Assembly (NCBI RefSeq): GCF_004027225.2
Contig: NC_044297.2
Location: 3,492,047-3,556,046, forward strand
Source: Strigops habroptila
Lineage: Eukaryota; Chordata; Aves; Psittaciformes; Psittacidae
Length of the DNA: 64,000 nucleotides
Direction: 5' to 3'
A program made the translations under genes and the position numbers. Under the pieces are notes generated by a model. It was given only the letters and a program-made list of their open reading frames with translations. It was not told the DNA's origin and made no database searches. Shown here one piece after another: positions 17,101-28,775 of this stretch (positions are counted from its first letter, which is position 1; every line of letters begins with the position of its first letter).

Positions 17101-18307
17101 TGATTAAAGGACATGACTCAAGCCCCAAAGTGCTAATTACGGCACAGAAGGAGGAGGAGAGAGGAGCTGCTAAATTACACCTAATATGGAAAGGGAGTTA
17201 GGAACAGATTGAAAAGCCATTGCTGCGGGGATGATGAACATGGGGCTGTCCCAGCCTGGGGACACACCAGATGCAGCACCCTGAGGCAGCCACAGGCCTT
17301 TTCCCAATGCTGTTCTTGTTCTGCACTTGGCATCACGCTGCTCTCCTCGCTCTGTCACACGATTCTGCACACTCTTTGCCCAAGCATCCCTGGGACCTGC
17401 CACCCCCAGCCCAACAGCAGCCCGTGAACAAGCCTCGGAGGAGCCCAATCATGGAAGATGGGTTGGTTTATGCTCCCTGTGGGATCTCTGAGTTTCTGCT
17501 GTGTTTTAGCGTCCCAGCCTCACCAGGCAGCAAGAGGCTCTGCCCATCTGCTGAGGGCTCTGTTCCATCCATGTGGGCTCCATTCACGCTCCCATCACCT
17601 CCCCTCGGTGAGCTCCACTGCAGCAATGTGCTGGGGCCAGGGTGAAGTGACAAGGGACATGCCCGGGTCTGTCACACACGGCCACATGCTTGGCTCCAGC
17701 TCCCAGCACCTGACATTTCTGCCTGCTAAAAGGACTAAACCAGCCAAAAGTTGGTGTCAGGCAAATGCTGCTCATGTTTCCCCATGAACAGTCCCACATT
17801 GGGAAATGGCATCATGTTAAAGTGAAACACCAGACGGGAGGATGCCCAGAGGGAGCTTTGGGAAAAGGGTTTATTTCAAGCCCTGACATCCCTGATGTTG
17901 ATACACCATTGCCCTGATGGGTTTAATTCTCCCTTTTGCCTGCAGTGAAGTAGGGGACACACAGGGTCTCTGTGTGCCTGTGGCCAAGCAGCTCCTGGGC
18001 TGGTGACATCCCAGAGATGAGGTGACAGGACCCACAGACTTTGCTGGAAGCCCTGCGGCCAGGGCTGTCTTTTTCTGTGTTTACTTGGACACAGCACAGC
18101 AGGTTCCTGGTTTATGACGATGCCTTGGAGTAATCTGAATAATAACTACTGTTAAGAAAGTGCATTATTGTGAAATATAGGTTTTCCCGGTAAATAAATC
18201 CTGGCCATTATTTGCATGTGTAATATGTGTACCAGGGACAATGGGTGCTGGCTGGAGGGCAATAAACCGACATCCCCTCCCTTTAGCTCACCTCTCACTC
18301 CAGCTCT

Positions 18308-18443
18308 GCCAGGTTTGTGTTGGAAAGGATCTTAAAGTTCATCCAGTTCCAACCCCTGCCACAGGCAGGGACACCTTCCACAAGCCCAGGTTGCTCCAAG
18401 CCCCGTCCTTGAACACTGCCAGGGATGGAGCATTTGAGGGCTC
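18308..18443 (-). mobile_element. CR1 LINE 3'-end fragment
   Basis: The plus strand reads GTTGGAAAGGATCTTAAAG, then TTCATCCAGTTCCAACCCCTG and a GGCAGGGACACCTTCCAC-like run. This is the reverse complement of the CR1 3' end. It is truncated at both ends, lacks the terminal ATTCTATG repeats and is more diverged than the 25.7-kb copy. Confidence 0.85.
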
Positions 18444-19561
18444 GAGGGGGTGATGCCATCAGAGCAGGGATCACTGGTACCACATGTCCACCCCGATGCT
18501 TGTTTGCAGAGTTACTCAGTGTGCCGGTGGCTGCTACACCCGGTAAATAAGGGCAAACACCCACCTTGGCAACAGGGCAGGCACAGGAGCCCTGGGGCGA
18601 TGCCTGCCCAGCTCCTCAAGAGCTCTGTCAAACCCATTCCTTAGGGAAAAACAAAGAAGGATTCAAAGACAAGGCACCGCTATTATTGCAGTAAGAGGCT
18701 GCCTCATGCTGGGCTCTGCTGCTAAATATATTCCGTGTTTACTGTAGGCAAGAGCAGTGGGAAGCCTTCCGAAACGGCACTGGGGTTGCTCCAATTCTTT
18801 TCGGCAATCAATCATGCCCGGCTTGAGCCGTTTTTATCCTGACACGAATGGAAAATATTTCCCTGGTTTCATTTCTACTGAAGAAAGACATTTCCTCAAC
18901 AGAGAGGAGCCCCACGGCCCTGGGAAGCCATCCCCAAAGGAAAGTATTCCGAGGGGATGCAGGGCACAGCTCGCAGTGGGGTGCCCTGCGAGCAGACGGG
19001 GCCAGTCAGGACACGGCCCCACGAGGCCAGAAGCCCTTCACAAGGCTGTTAATGCTTTTGCTTCCCAATTAATTTGCTGAACAAGAGACTTGGTATTTAC
19101 CCTTGTGTTGGCCAAACGCCTGAGAATGTCTCGAGGCTGTTGTTGCTTGATGCAGGCAGTGATTTGTTGGTGGGGATGAGACCCTGGAGCAATGGGAGGT
19201 GGATGGTGGCACATGGATAAGGGGTGTGCATAAGGGTGAGGGCACAGGTCTCTCCACTCCTCTCTTAATCAGCTGCTGCTGTGATGAGAGGGGCCTGTGG
19301 AGGGGCAGGTTTTGGGGTCAGATCTGCTGGATTTTGTTTACTTTCTCCGTAAGATTTCCCTAAACAGTGTTGGGAAACGCTCCTTCCATGAACCTCATCA
19401 GGGCCAGAACTGACTCAGCTTTGTGCACAGGGAGGGCTCTGGAGACAGCTCAGCAGCTCCGTAACTTGACGTCACGCTCGTCACTGTTTACTGACTGACA
19501 GACAACCCATTTCATTTTCATTTGTGCCTCACGTCAGCATGGCGTGCCCAGAGCTCCCTCC

Positions 19562-19620
19562 GCATCCCTGCGACATCCCTGTGGCATCCCCGCGGCATCC
19601 CTACTGCATCCCTGCTGCAT
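19562..19620. repeat. Minisatellite of 11-12-bp units
   Basis: Five consecutive units built on GCATCCCTGC (variants GACATCCCTGTG, GCATCCCCGCG, GCATCCCTACT) fill this stretch. A weaker version of the same motif appears near 43212-43240. Confidence 0.75.
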
Positions 19621-22028
19621 GAAGCTGCCTGAAGCAACAGCCACTCATGGGGTCAGCGACACCATTCAAACAGCAATTTGGCATTTAAAGAGCAGCGGCG
19701 ACCACCGCCATGCACAACAACACCCAAACCTTGAAACTTTGAGTCTCCCTTTCCCCTTTTCCCTACCTGCTGCAGGGACAGAACCTGCTGCTCCCGAAAA
19801 CACAGAGCATTGCTCAGCTCTTCCTTATTGATGTCTTCATGGAGCAAAAGGGAGCAGCTCGGAGCAATCCAGGCTCTCAAGTGCATTCAGATCAGCAGCC
19901 CACACCCACACTAGGGCTGTTTTACCGAGTATTCTCCATCTAAATGTTCCTTTCATGTACATGGTGTTGCAGCACGTCAGCCCCGGTGGCATGGCCATGG
20001 AATGTTGTGTCACACAGCTCCGGTGCCAGGATGTCAGCAAGACTGAAAATGCCATTTGTCTTTCAGGGTTTCTTATGTAAGATAGAAAAGAGGGAAAGGG
20101 GACACAGCTGGAAGCAGCATCAGGGCTACCCACCACCTCTAAAACACCTCACGCACTGACTGGGTGATCCGTGTGCTGATCCAGCTGATGCTGAGGCTGG
20201 GAAGCAGTGACTTGGAACCAAAGGGAACAGCCTCAGACTGAGCACAACCTGCATGAAGAACTGTAGCTAAATGGACAGGCTTATAAGACCCAATACATGG
20301 CTTGGAGGCCTTTCTCTCCACAGACACCTTCCCCAAGCTGAAGGGGTGGCTGGTACCAATGCTGGTCCTGCTTCATTGCATAAGTCCCATTGCCCTTGTG
20401 ATGGGCAGGTTTCCCTCCTGAAGGCTGGAATAAAGACAAATCTGATTTACTTCTCCCAGGCACACGCCAACAACTTCAGAGCACAAACTGCAAACAGGGC
20501 TGGTTTCTAGTTTGACACTCATCCTCTGATGGATCAGAGCTGATGCTCTGATCCTGATGCTCTGGGAACAGCCACCGCTCATACCCTCAATTAGCCATTT
20601 GCTGATGAGCCAGGTTTCTGCCTGAGGGGCTGAAAAGCACTTTTACCATGCCCATATGCATCCACAAAGCAGCATCTCTCTCCCCTGCCCTCCCCTCCTA
20701 CACAGAGCCCTTATAAACTTACAGTTCTAAACCGGTTCTTTTCTGTTTGAGCTGGCTGCATAAATAACCTGACGCAGACAGGCCAAAGTACCATAAACCA
20801 GCGCTGACACTTGACAGGGATTCAAGGGCACATCTCGAGAACAAAGGCAAGGCTCCCTTGTAAACAAGGCATCAGTCACTTAGACTATAACAATTAGGCT
20901 ACGTGATAGCTGGAAACATCTAGAAAGCATCGCTGCAAGAGCTAAACACAGTCCTCAAGGGATTCCCATGCTGCGGCCATATGGAACAGGTCTGTGTCCT
21001 GCGGTGCTCTCATGGATACAGGGATCACGGGAGCCTCCCCGGCTCTGCCTGGCACCGGCCTCAGCTGGGCTGGTGGTGCCAGCCTGGTGCCCGTAAGTGC
21101 CAGCCTCGCCTCTGTGCTGAGATAGGGTTTACAGCCCGTCTATTGCTCCCCGGAGCAGGAGCTGACGTGCGCACCTTGCTGGGGAAAACAACCACAGGTA
21201 GGAGTACAGTAACCTGGCATAACCCCACCAACAGCCACAGCAGCCCTGGAAACAGCCCCGACGGGCTCCAGCAGCCACACTGGTCACAAACCCATGCGAC
21301 AACCATGCGACACCCATACAGCACAACTCCTGTCCCCCAAGAGCAGCAGAACACACCAGCCCCGGGTGCACACACTGGAGGGGTCTCCAGCAGGGTCTCG
21401 GCATATAAAAACAACCCTAAAATCCCCTATGGAGTCCCCATCCCTGTGATTCTGCTGCTGATGCTGCTGTGGGCAGGGCACGGGCAAGGACCTGCAGAGG
21501 GTTTGTGCTGCGGTGATGGGAGGAGGATGGCAGAAACTGCTTTTCTAGCAGCTACAGTGCAAGAGCTGCCGGGCCACAGGGGAGGGTGATGGGAGGCAAA
21601 CACCATCTGTTTTCTCCGAGGAGCTCTTTTGTTGCTGGAGGAATGAAGTACAAGGCTGATAATGCTGCAGTCTCAGGCTAATCTCCCACATGATTCGCCT
21701 ATCAGTTGGTTCCCTGATCAATCTCCACAGGAGCGGGCTGGGTGTTTCCCTTGGCTCCCATTAGCAGCTTGCTTCTCCCAGTGTTACCCAGCTACATACC
21801 CCCAAACCTGGACCGCACACTGCCCCCAAAGCCACGCTGCTCCTTCCCAAAACACCAGTCCCAGCCTCATGACCCATTGCCAAGCCCAGAATCTCTTCTG
21901 CACCATCACAGCCCTCACCAGGTACTGCAGGTTGGCAGCTTAACACCCCCTTAGACCTCTTCATTGCCTGGCTGCTGCCCATTGCCACTGCTCTGCCTCC
22001 AGCCTGGCTGTGGCAGCATCCCGCTCCC

Positions 22029-22096
22029 GGCATTGCCATGCCATCTCGCACATCTGGCTCCTGGCATTGCCATGCCAGCTCGCACATCTGGCTCCC
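22029..22096. repeat. 34-bp tandem duplication
   Basis: Two adjoining 34-bp copies beginning GGCATTGCCATGCCA occupy 22029-22062 and 22063-22096. They differ at about two positions. This appears to be a recent local duplication in non-coding DNA. Confidence 0.9.
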
Positions 22097-25000
22097 AAGG
22101 TGCAGCCCTGGGTTGCAACCGCAGCTCCGGGAGCACTGGGGGCACCCAGGGCCCCCCGAAGCGGAGCAGTACAAAGCACACATCCTGTCTGCCACCCCTG
22201 CGCAGCAGAGGAAGCGGCTCGGCAGAGATTAGAGCCCTGATGAGGGGGGCACTTGAGCACGGGACGTGTGTCTGGTACTGTCGCCCGTGGGCTGGGCTGT
22301 CACAATGGCCCGAGCCAGCGCCGCGTCCCAGCCCCAAGGCAGGATTTCCCGTGAGCCCGTCCCCTCAGCACCAGACAATGCGATGTCTGACAAGTGGAGA
22401 CGGCTCTGCCTTCGCCCTGCTCTAGTGAGGGGGACTCGGGGACCTTCAGGAAGATCAAACAGGAAATTCAGCACAGAAAGAAAGGGTGGTTCATGCTTGG
22501 AAGTCTAAACTTTCCTCGCTATGCTCAGTCTTGCTGACACAGGAGGAAGATGCTGGAGTCAGGATATTCAAGTACTTTCCCTTATAGCAGGGCATGGGGA
22601 GCGGGTCTGCAGACACGATGGGTAGGGGCCGTTCCAGGGTGCTGGTCCTGATGGAGCAGCTCAGCTGGCAAACCTCTGCCTTTACCCTGCCCATGTGTTT
22701 AACAGCATCATTTGCTGCCATTGCCTGCATCCCCGGTTCACACACCACCCCCAGCCTCGCCAGCCCCCCGACAGCAAGTGTTTCATGCCAGAAGTCAACG
22801 TGTCCTCAGCTCAGCTTTGCTCAGTACAGGGCTTCTTTAAAAGGGTTCTGCCTCTTAAAAGTGCCAGAAGTTTCTGTTTCTCCAGAAGCGTGATTTACTT
22901 ACTGTAACTGGCTATTCATTATGTCCTGCACTGCATTATTAACTTGGTGATCGTACATTTAGCAGAGAATTTATGAGAAACGAGGAGACATTCATTATCA
23001 GTAACACCACAAACTTTCCTCTTATATGGTGTCCGTGCACAGCGCGATGCTCAGCTCCTGCGGTGCTCACACAACTCCAGCACGATCCCTGTGCTGCCTT
23101 GGCACGGTCAGCTCAAGCCAGCCCAAACTGCACCCCTGGTGTCAGCACCAAGGGGCAGAGCTGCCCACAGGGACACCAAAAAGCCATAGCAGGATCAGCG
23201 AGGGGCAAGACTCTGTTCTGCACCCCTGACACTTCCAACCAGCTCTTACTGCATCGACACCATGAAAGGCTCTTATTTAATTTACCTTCTGCATGGCACC
23301 AGTCCCCATGGCACCAGTTGTAGGAGCAGCTCGGCTGTTGCTGGTTTATCCCTTATGTCAGCAGAATGGATGCACAGGTTATGGTGAAGGAGATGAACAC
23401 AGGGTAGAAGGAGCCCTATGGAGAGTGACCTATCAGGAGGTGTTAAAAGCTGCTCTTGCTCATAGGAGGCTGAAGTGCAGATTTAATGCTGTGCAGAATA
23501 TACCTGATACAACAACGCCTGTCTTAGCACCCCAGAAGCCAGCACCTCATTTAGTTTTCATAGGTAGGAGAAAGAGAAGTATTCAGTGGAAACAGTACAC
23601 ATGTTTTTTCCCTATTAGAAACTTTCCCAATGGAATTTAAGCAGCTGAATCGTGTCTTCTGTTGTCTGGTTTTTAGGCAGGTAGCCACGTGAGCAGGATG
23701 GTCTGAGAAATGCCTTTACTTTCCAGCAACTGAGCTGCAGCAGAAAACTGCCATTAAAACACATCCCACTGTACAGCACATCTGAAGTGGGGACCACAGG
23801 ACAAGTCACAGGGAGCACACACGTGGCCGAGTTAAGCTCTGGGGTTGTGTAAGCAAAGGGCACAGCTTCCTGCCATGAGATGGGGAACAAGTGCTCCCAG
23901 ATGCTCTGTTAAAGAAACAACAACCACAGAAAACCAAACCAAAACCCCAGGTGGAGTCTGTGCAGATGGAGGCACATGAGACACAGTGGGCAGGATGGGG
24001 AGCCGGGGCCAGCACTGCCATTCGCATGACCTGGGTGCCTGGAAAATTCCCAGGAATTTGGATTCCAAGAGGAACATGATGAATTGGTTCCTCTTTGACC
24101 TTATGGCCATCCCACAGAGGACTCCATCCCAGCAGAGAGCAAACGTAGGGAGCAGCATTTCTGCTCCCAAGAAGGGCAGGGATGCTCCAGCATGGCCAGT
24201 GGAGGAAGCAAAGGCTGCGAATGAGCCAGAGCTCACGTAGCAGGGGAAAGGATGGGAAGAGAAGAGGTGGCCTGAGGCTCCTGGGCACTTCAGAGCTAAA
24301 GAGCTAAAGCACATTATATGTATATACATATTAAGACAATAATTTAACTTCTTTTTCCTGTTCCAAAGCCTTCCAGATGCTCTTCCAAAGACTCAGTTTT
24401 AGGCTCTTTCACACACCGCTGGGTAGGTCTCTCTAGCACCGATGCTTTCCTAGGGAACTGCTGCATCTCCTCATGCCAACGTGGTATTACAAGCCGTGCA
24501 GGCTCAGGCAGGCTAGTGAAAGGAAAGCTATGCAAAACATGCCCCAGCAAAATGCAAAGACATCCCGAATTACCTTCTTTGGTGTGATTTTGGACAGTTA
24601 CATGAATGCAGACTATGTTCTCTGCAAGAGTTTGCGGGAAAGGCACTGCCTGCCCCGGCCTTCCCTCCACCTCCTGCTCTCAGGGCTGGGGGCTTCAAAA
24701 AGCCCCTCACATGGTGTTTGATCCGGTGAGGACCCTGCTTTATCTGCCCCTCTCCTATAATGGTGCAGCTGGGGTCCTGCAGTCCACAGCACTGAGCCAG
24801 AGATGCCTCCAGGCCTATTTAACCACCCTTTGCATCACCAGCACAGCCCACACTGGCTGCGGAGCCACCATCCTCCCTGAATCTTCCCCCCAGCATTTGC
24901 CTGCTCTGATTGAGACCCTGAGGCTTGGCTTAGCCTACAGTAAATCACAAGTGCTTCAGCTTCAAACCCTGGAGCGCTCCAAACCCATCACAAGAGGCAG

Positions 25001-25653
25001 AGCGCAGTTAGGGATGGGGCTGAGCTGCTCTGCAGAGACGGGGATAGGAATTAATCCTCCCATTAATGTGTGAAACGGAGCATTTGCGTTTCACAAAGCA
25101 ATTATACACTAATAGCAGGAGAGCTGTGATAGAAATCGCATCTTCTCTGAAGTTTCACTCCACTCCAACACATGAATAATTCCTCCTGGGCATTACTGGA
25201 ACAGCAGCATTAAAAGACTGATATAAACAAAAATTACTGGAAAAAACCCAGATGAGGGATGCTTCATCTCTCAGTCAGAGTTGAGCACAACTAAATTTAT
25301 ACAAAGTGGGCAGAGAAGCTTGAAGGGGCAAAGACATTTGTCACTGCTCAGTGCGAGATGAGCTCACGAGAACACGCATGCTTCATCTTGGCAGCTTTCT
25401 GATGTCTTACTCCTGAAGCATCGGCTTTCGGCTCGGTTTCCATGGCAGATCCTTTTCTGAGCTTGTGTCTTCCACAAATATTGCTAATTTATGCTCTCAG
25501 CCATGCCTCCCTCTGCAAATACCTGCAAAATGATTCCATGTGCAGTGGGAGCGGTGGAAACTAGTCGCGTGTTAACGTGCCTCAGCTCTTATTTTCAACC
25601 AGGGGAAACAAAGAAGGACTCGTTTTCTACAGCCCCAAGATCACGGCTGATCT

Positions 25654-26008
25654 TAGAATCATAGAATGATAGAACGGTTTGGGTTGGAAAGGAGCTTGAG
25701 ATCATCCAGTTCCAACCCCCTGCCATGGGCAGGGACACCTCACACATGTCGCCCAAAGCTCTGTCCAACCTGGCCTTGAACAGTGCCAGGGATGGGACAG
25801 CCACAGCTTCTTTGGGCAACCCATTCCAATGCCTCACCCCCCTCACAGTAAAGAACTTCTTCCTGATATCCAATCTGAACTTCCCCTGTTTCAGTTTAAA
25901 CCCATCATCACCCCTTGTCCTATCACTCCAGTCCCTGATGAAGAGTCCCTCTCCAGCATCCTTGTAGGCCCCCTTCAGACACTGGAACGCTGCTCCAAGG
26001 GCCATCTT
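25654..26008 (-). mobile_element. CR1 LINE, 5'-truncated, with 3' end and ORF2 tail
   Basis: The plus strand starts with TAGAATCATAGAATGATAGA, the reverse complement of the bird CR1 terminal repeats. It continues through the whole conserved 3' region to an ACTGGAACGCTGCTCCAAGG-like stretch. On the minus strand a frame stays open and encodes the typical end of the CR1 reverse-transcriptase protein, with GKFRLDIRKKFFTVR and ALFKARLDRAL. The open frame and clean 3' repeats suggest a fairly young insertion. It is 5'-truncated and not autonomous. Confidence 0.95.
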
Positions 26009-26817
26009 CTGGCATCATTTTTTGCCCTAAATACTCAGAAATTGCATTATCCACCCAGTGAAGCAAAGTACATCCAGCATTTCAGCAGCCACTTTTACAG
26101 GCAGCTCTTCCCTTCCCACAGTGCTCCAGGCAGCACTTTGCAGGAGAGGACCACAGTGAGCACGATCCTTCCTTCCTACTGTTCCCCCTTGTATTTCAGG
26201 TTAACCAGAGGCTGCAAAACATGAGGCTCTTTCATAGAGCCACGTCAAAACGATCCCATTTTCTGGGTGGATTTACCAGCCCAGCAAATACTGAGCAAAC
26301 AGCAACTGATGCGTAATTCTCACAAATTCGGCAAGACTACAGCAAATTGAGAGGCTTTTAAGTGTTTCTGGCAGAAGGAGAATCACAGGGGTTTGCAAAG
26401 GGGTTGTTTATACATTAAAGCACGTAAGAGCCAGCACAAATAAAAGAAATTCCACCAGCTGGGTGATGTTTCTTGGGGCCTGCTCATCACTGCGGTCAGA
26501 GATCACCCCACAGCTCCCTGTATAGAAGGGAACCCCCTGGGCTGTGGGGGCAGAGGCTATTTCTGGAGTTCCTCGGTGAGGATGAGTAAGAGGGTCACCA
26601 ACACCACCAGTAAACAAGCAGCCGGTTTTCCAAACAGTGCCTCTTCATCATCCGGCTGCTTTTAGGCCATCAACCAAAATACACTTATCTGCAGCTCCCT
26701 GGCCTCAAGTGACTTTTGAGCCCACTGCTTTTCTGGGCCAGATCTAGTTGTGGCCAGTAATACCAGATTCCTAAGTCCAGCAGGAGACGCAGTGGTCCAC
26801 ATCCTCAGTGACAGGGA

Positions 26818-26910
26818 GTCATGGAACCACAGGAGATCTCGGGTTGGAAGGGACCCATAAGGACTATCGAGTCCAAACCCTAAAACTAATCCATACGACT
26901 AAGAGTGAAA
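26818..26910 (-). mobile_element. Short CR1 3' fragment of a different subfamily
   Basis: The core reads GGGTTGGAAGGGACCCATAA, then GGACTATCGAGTCCAAACCC, followed by a CCATACGACTAAGAGTG-like run. ACCCATAAGGA-type ends are typical of CR1 subfamilies other than the one at 25.7 kb. The fragment is short and diverged, so its limits are approximate. Confidence 0.7.
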
Positions 26911-27562
26911 CCTCCCAGCCCAAGGGCTTGGCACTGGGCAAGGGTGGTGTGGAGAGCACAAACTCTGTGGGAGCAGAAGAACTGCATCAGTGAGCTGGAA
27001 ACTGAAGACAAATGGATACCCAAGGCAGGAGGAGGACAACAGATTGCTTGGTGCAGAGAGATCTACCCCAGTGAGAGCATGGCCACATGGGGTGTAACAT
27101 CCCGGGAAGTCGCCTCAGAGGACATTATGGATCCACTGCCTTCAATACACCCCTTGCCAATTAGAAAATACAGCACTGAACAGGAGCTGTATCATCTGGG
27201 AAGCAGCAGAAAGCATTCTGTGCCTGGGCCTAGGCAGGTTTTGTTTCGCTGTGTGGACAGAGACACAGACAAGTGTTCATCTGCATGCACTGGCTCGCAG
27301 CTATCGCCTCTTGCTAGTACTGCAATAGTTTTAACTGTTTATGATGTATTCTGAAGGCAGGGCAGCAAAGGGCCAGGAGCAGAGCATGTTCTGCATGAGT
27401 CCCTCAGCAGCGTTTGAAGCTGCACAAAACCTGCTCTGCAGCGGGTCAAAGGAAAACCATTCCCATTGCAGAAGCACTCCGGGAGAAGGGTTTTCCCCTT
27501 GGCTGCAGGACAGTGGGAAGTTGGCAATTCAACTGTTAAACTCGCCTATGACTATCCGGTGT

Positions 27563-27630
27563 TGACATCAGCGTGAGCTCATCGCTGTAACTTGAGCCTC
27601 GGGCTTTTTCCTTCTGCCTGCCTTTAAATA
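27563..27630 (+). promoter_or_regulatory. TCIM core promoter (TATA-like box and CRE-like site)
   Basis: TTTAAATA at 27623-27630 is a TATA-like box 77 bases before the TCIM start codon. That leaves a 5' UTR of about 45-50 bases if transcription starts about 30 bases downstream. TGACATCA at 27563-27570 is one mismatch from a CRE/ATF site and lies about 50 bases upstream of the TATA-like box. The motifs are seen; their use is inferred. Confidence 0.55.
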
Positions 27631-27706
27631 CAGGTCCTGGGAGCCAGCACCGCTCAGATCGACCGAGAGACCCAACCGGGAGCAAACCCCACTGCACCCC
27701 ACGTAG

Positions 27707-28027
27707 ATGAAAGCGAAGAGAAGCTCCAGAGCCGCAGCCATGTCCACATCCCTGCGCGTGAGCCCCTCGGTCCACGGGTACCGCTTCGACACAGCCCTGC
27801 GCAAGAAAGCCACGGCCAACATCTTCGAAAGCATCAACCAAGAGTCCCTGCAGAAACTCTTCAGGAACTCCGGGGACAAGAAGGCAGAGGAAAGAGCCAA
27901 GATCATCCTCGCCACCGACCAGGACTTGGAGGAGAAAACGAGAGCGCTAATGGCGCTAAAGCAGAGGAGGAAAGACAAGCTGCTCCAGTTCCTGACGTTT
28001 CGGAAGTACTCCCTTAAAGTCCACTGA
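27707..28027 (+). CDS. TCIM: TCIM (TC1 / C8orf4), transcriptional and immune response regulator, complete single-exon gene
   Basis: The frame encodes 106 residues, the same length as mammalian TCIM, with no intron. Family hallmarks are MKAKR at the N terminus, MSTSLRVSPS at 12-21, the LFRNSGDKKAEERAKII block, EEKTRALMALKQR and the C-terminal RKYSLKVH. The protein is small, basic and largely disordered. In mammals it binds the beta-catenin antagonist Chibby (CBY1) in the nucleus and raises Wnt/beta-catenin output; it is also linked to inflammatory and endothelial responses. The first ATG has a weak context (T at -3), while Met12 at 27740 has a good one (GCC before ATG). The position after IDO2 matches amniote gene order. 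This is the most secure call in the window. Confidence 0.97.
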   Translation: MKAKRSSRAAAMSTSLRVSPSVHGYRFDTALRKKATANIFESINQESLQKLFRNSGDKKAEERAKIILATDQDLEEKTRALMALKQRRKDKLLQFLTFRKYSLKVH

Positions 28028-28775
28028 GCTGGCGGTGGGAGCAGAAATGGAGGAGAAAATGCCTCAGGACAGGACTGTTTGTGAGCTCCTACCACGCACG
28101 TGAGCTGCTGCGGGACAGGGGATGTGCCAGCAGGGCTGCAGCCACCGCGCACGCAGCAGCAGCAGCGGTGCGGATGGTGCCACAGGCTCCAAAGGGATGG
28201 CAGCTCCCAGCGGGAGGCAGCCGTGGGACACTGCATGATCCCGCACGATGGTCCTGACCCATGCTGCACGCCTGGGTGCGACTCGAGACCTTCCCATGGA
28301 CTCGGTGTTTACCAGCTTTTGCCTTTCCAGACTGGTTTCCTTAAAGGCTGAGCCCTGGCAGAGCTGAGAGGGAGGTTCTGGAGACCCATCAGCTGCTGAT
28401 CATGGATCACTCTGCATTTGTTGACACGCACTCAGTGCACTGGATGGGTGCAGCAGGTCCTTCAGGGAACGTGTTTGCTCTAGAGACACACTGCGCATCT
28501 GATCCTTCTCTTCCTCCAGCAGCAGAAATGTTTGCACAGAAGCAATAATAATGACATGTTTCCCTGAATTTACTGTGAAGTTCCTTAATATTTCGTTCAC
28601 TTCCCATTAACACTGAGAATCTAAACAGCGTAACTGCAGTTCTTATGTGTGTAGATTACAGTATCTGTTAGGCGAGTACTTCATGGTAATGTTTTGTGAC
28701 AACATTATTATATTGACTATAATTTATTGCTTACAGCAACGTGAAATGTAATAAATTATAAAGTAAATCTCAACT
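28028..28775 (+). other. TCIM 3' UTR with poly(A) signal
   Basis: The stretch runs from the TCIM stop codon to just past AATAAA at 28750-28755. The first part is GC-rich and the last 200 bases are strongly AT-rich, with several ATTTA pentamers (for example in GAATTTACTG and AATTTATTGC). These could make the mRNA short-lived. The AT-rich end has the look of conserved 3' UTR sequence; conservation was not tested. Confidence 0.65.
28750..28755 (+). terminator. TCIM poly(A) signal
   Basis: A canonical AATAAA lies 720 bases after the stop codon. A TTGTCTG-type GU-rich stretch follows about 25 bases downstream. Confidence 0.75.

Larger units (their letters stand above)
14101..27562. other. Intergenic region between IDO2 and TCIM
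   Basis: No coding exon could be supported in these 13 kb; the open frames present are short and resemble no family. The stretch contains three minus-strand CR1 fragments (near 18.3, 25.7 and 26.8 kb) and two short tandem repeats (19.56 and 22.03 kb). A moderately CpG-rich segment lies at about 22.1-22.45 kb. The rest is unique sequence that could hold regulatory elements for either neighbour. Confidence 0.6.

Noticed and set aside
25595-26005. 136-codon minus-strand frame as a host gene
   Set aside because: It is the C-terminal part of the CR1 reverse-transcriptase frame, so it is part of the mobile element.
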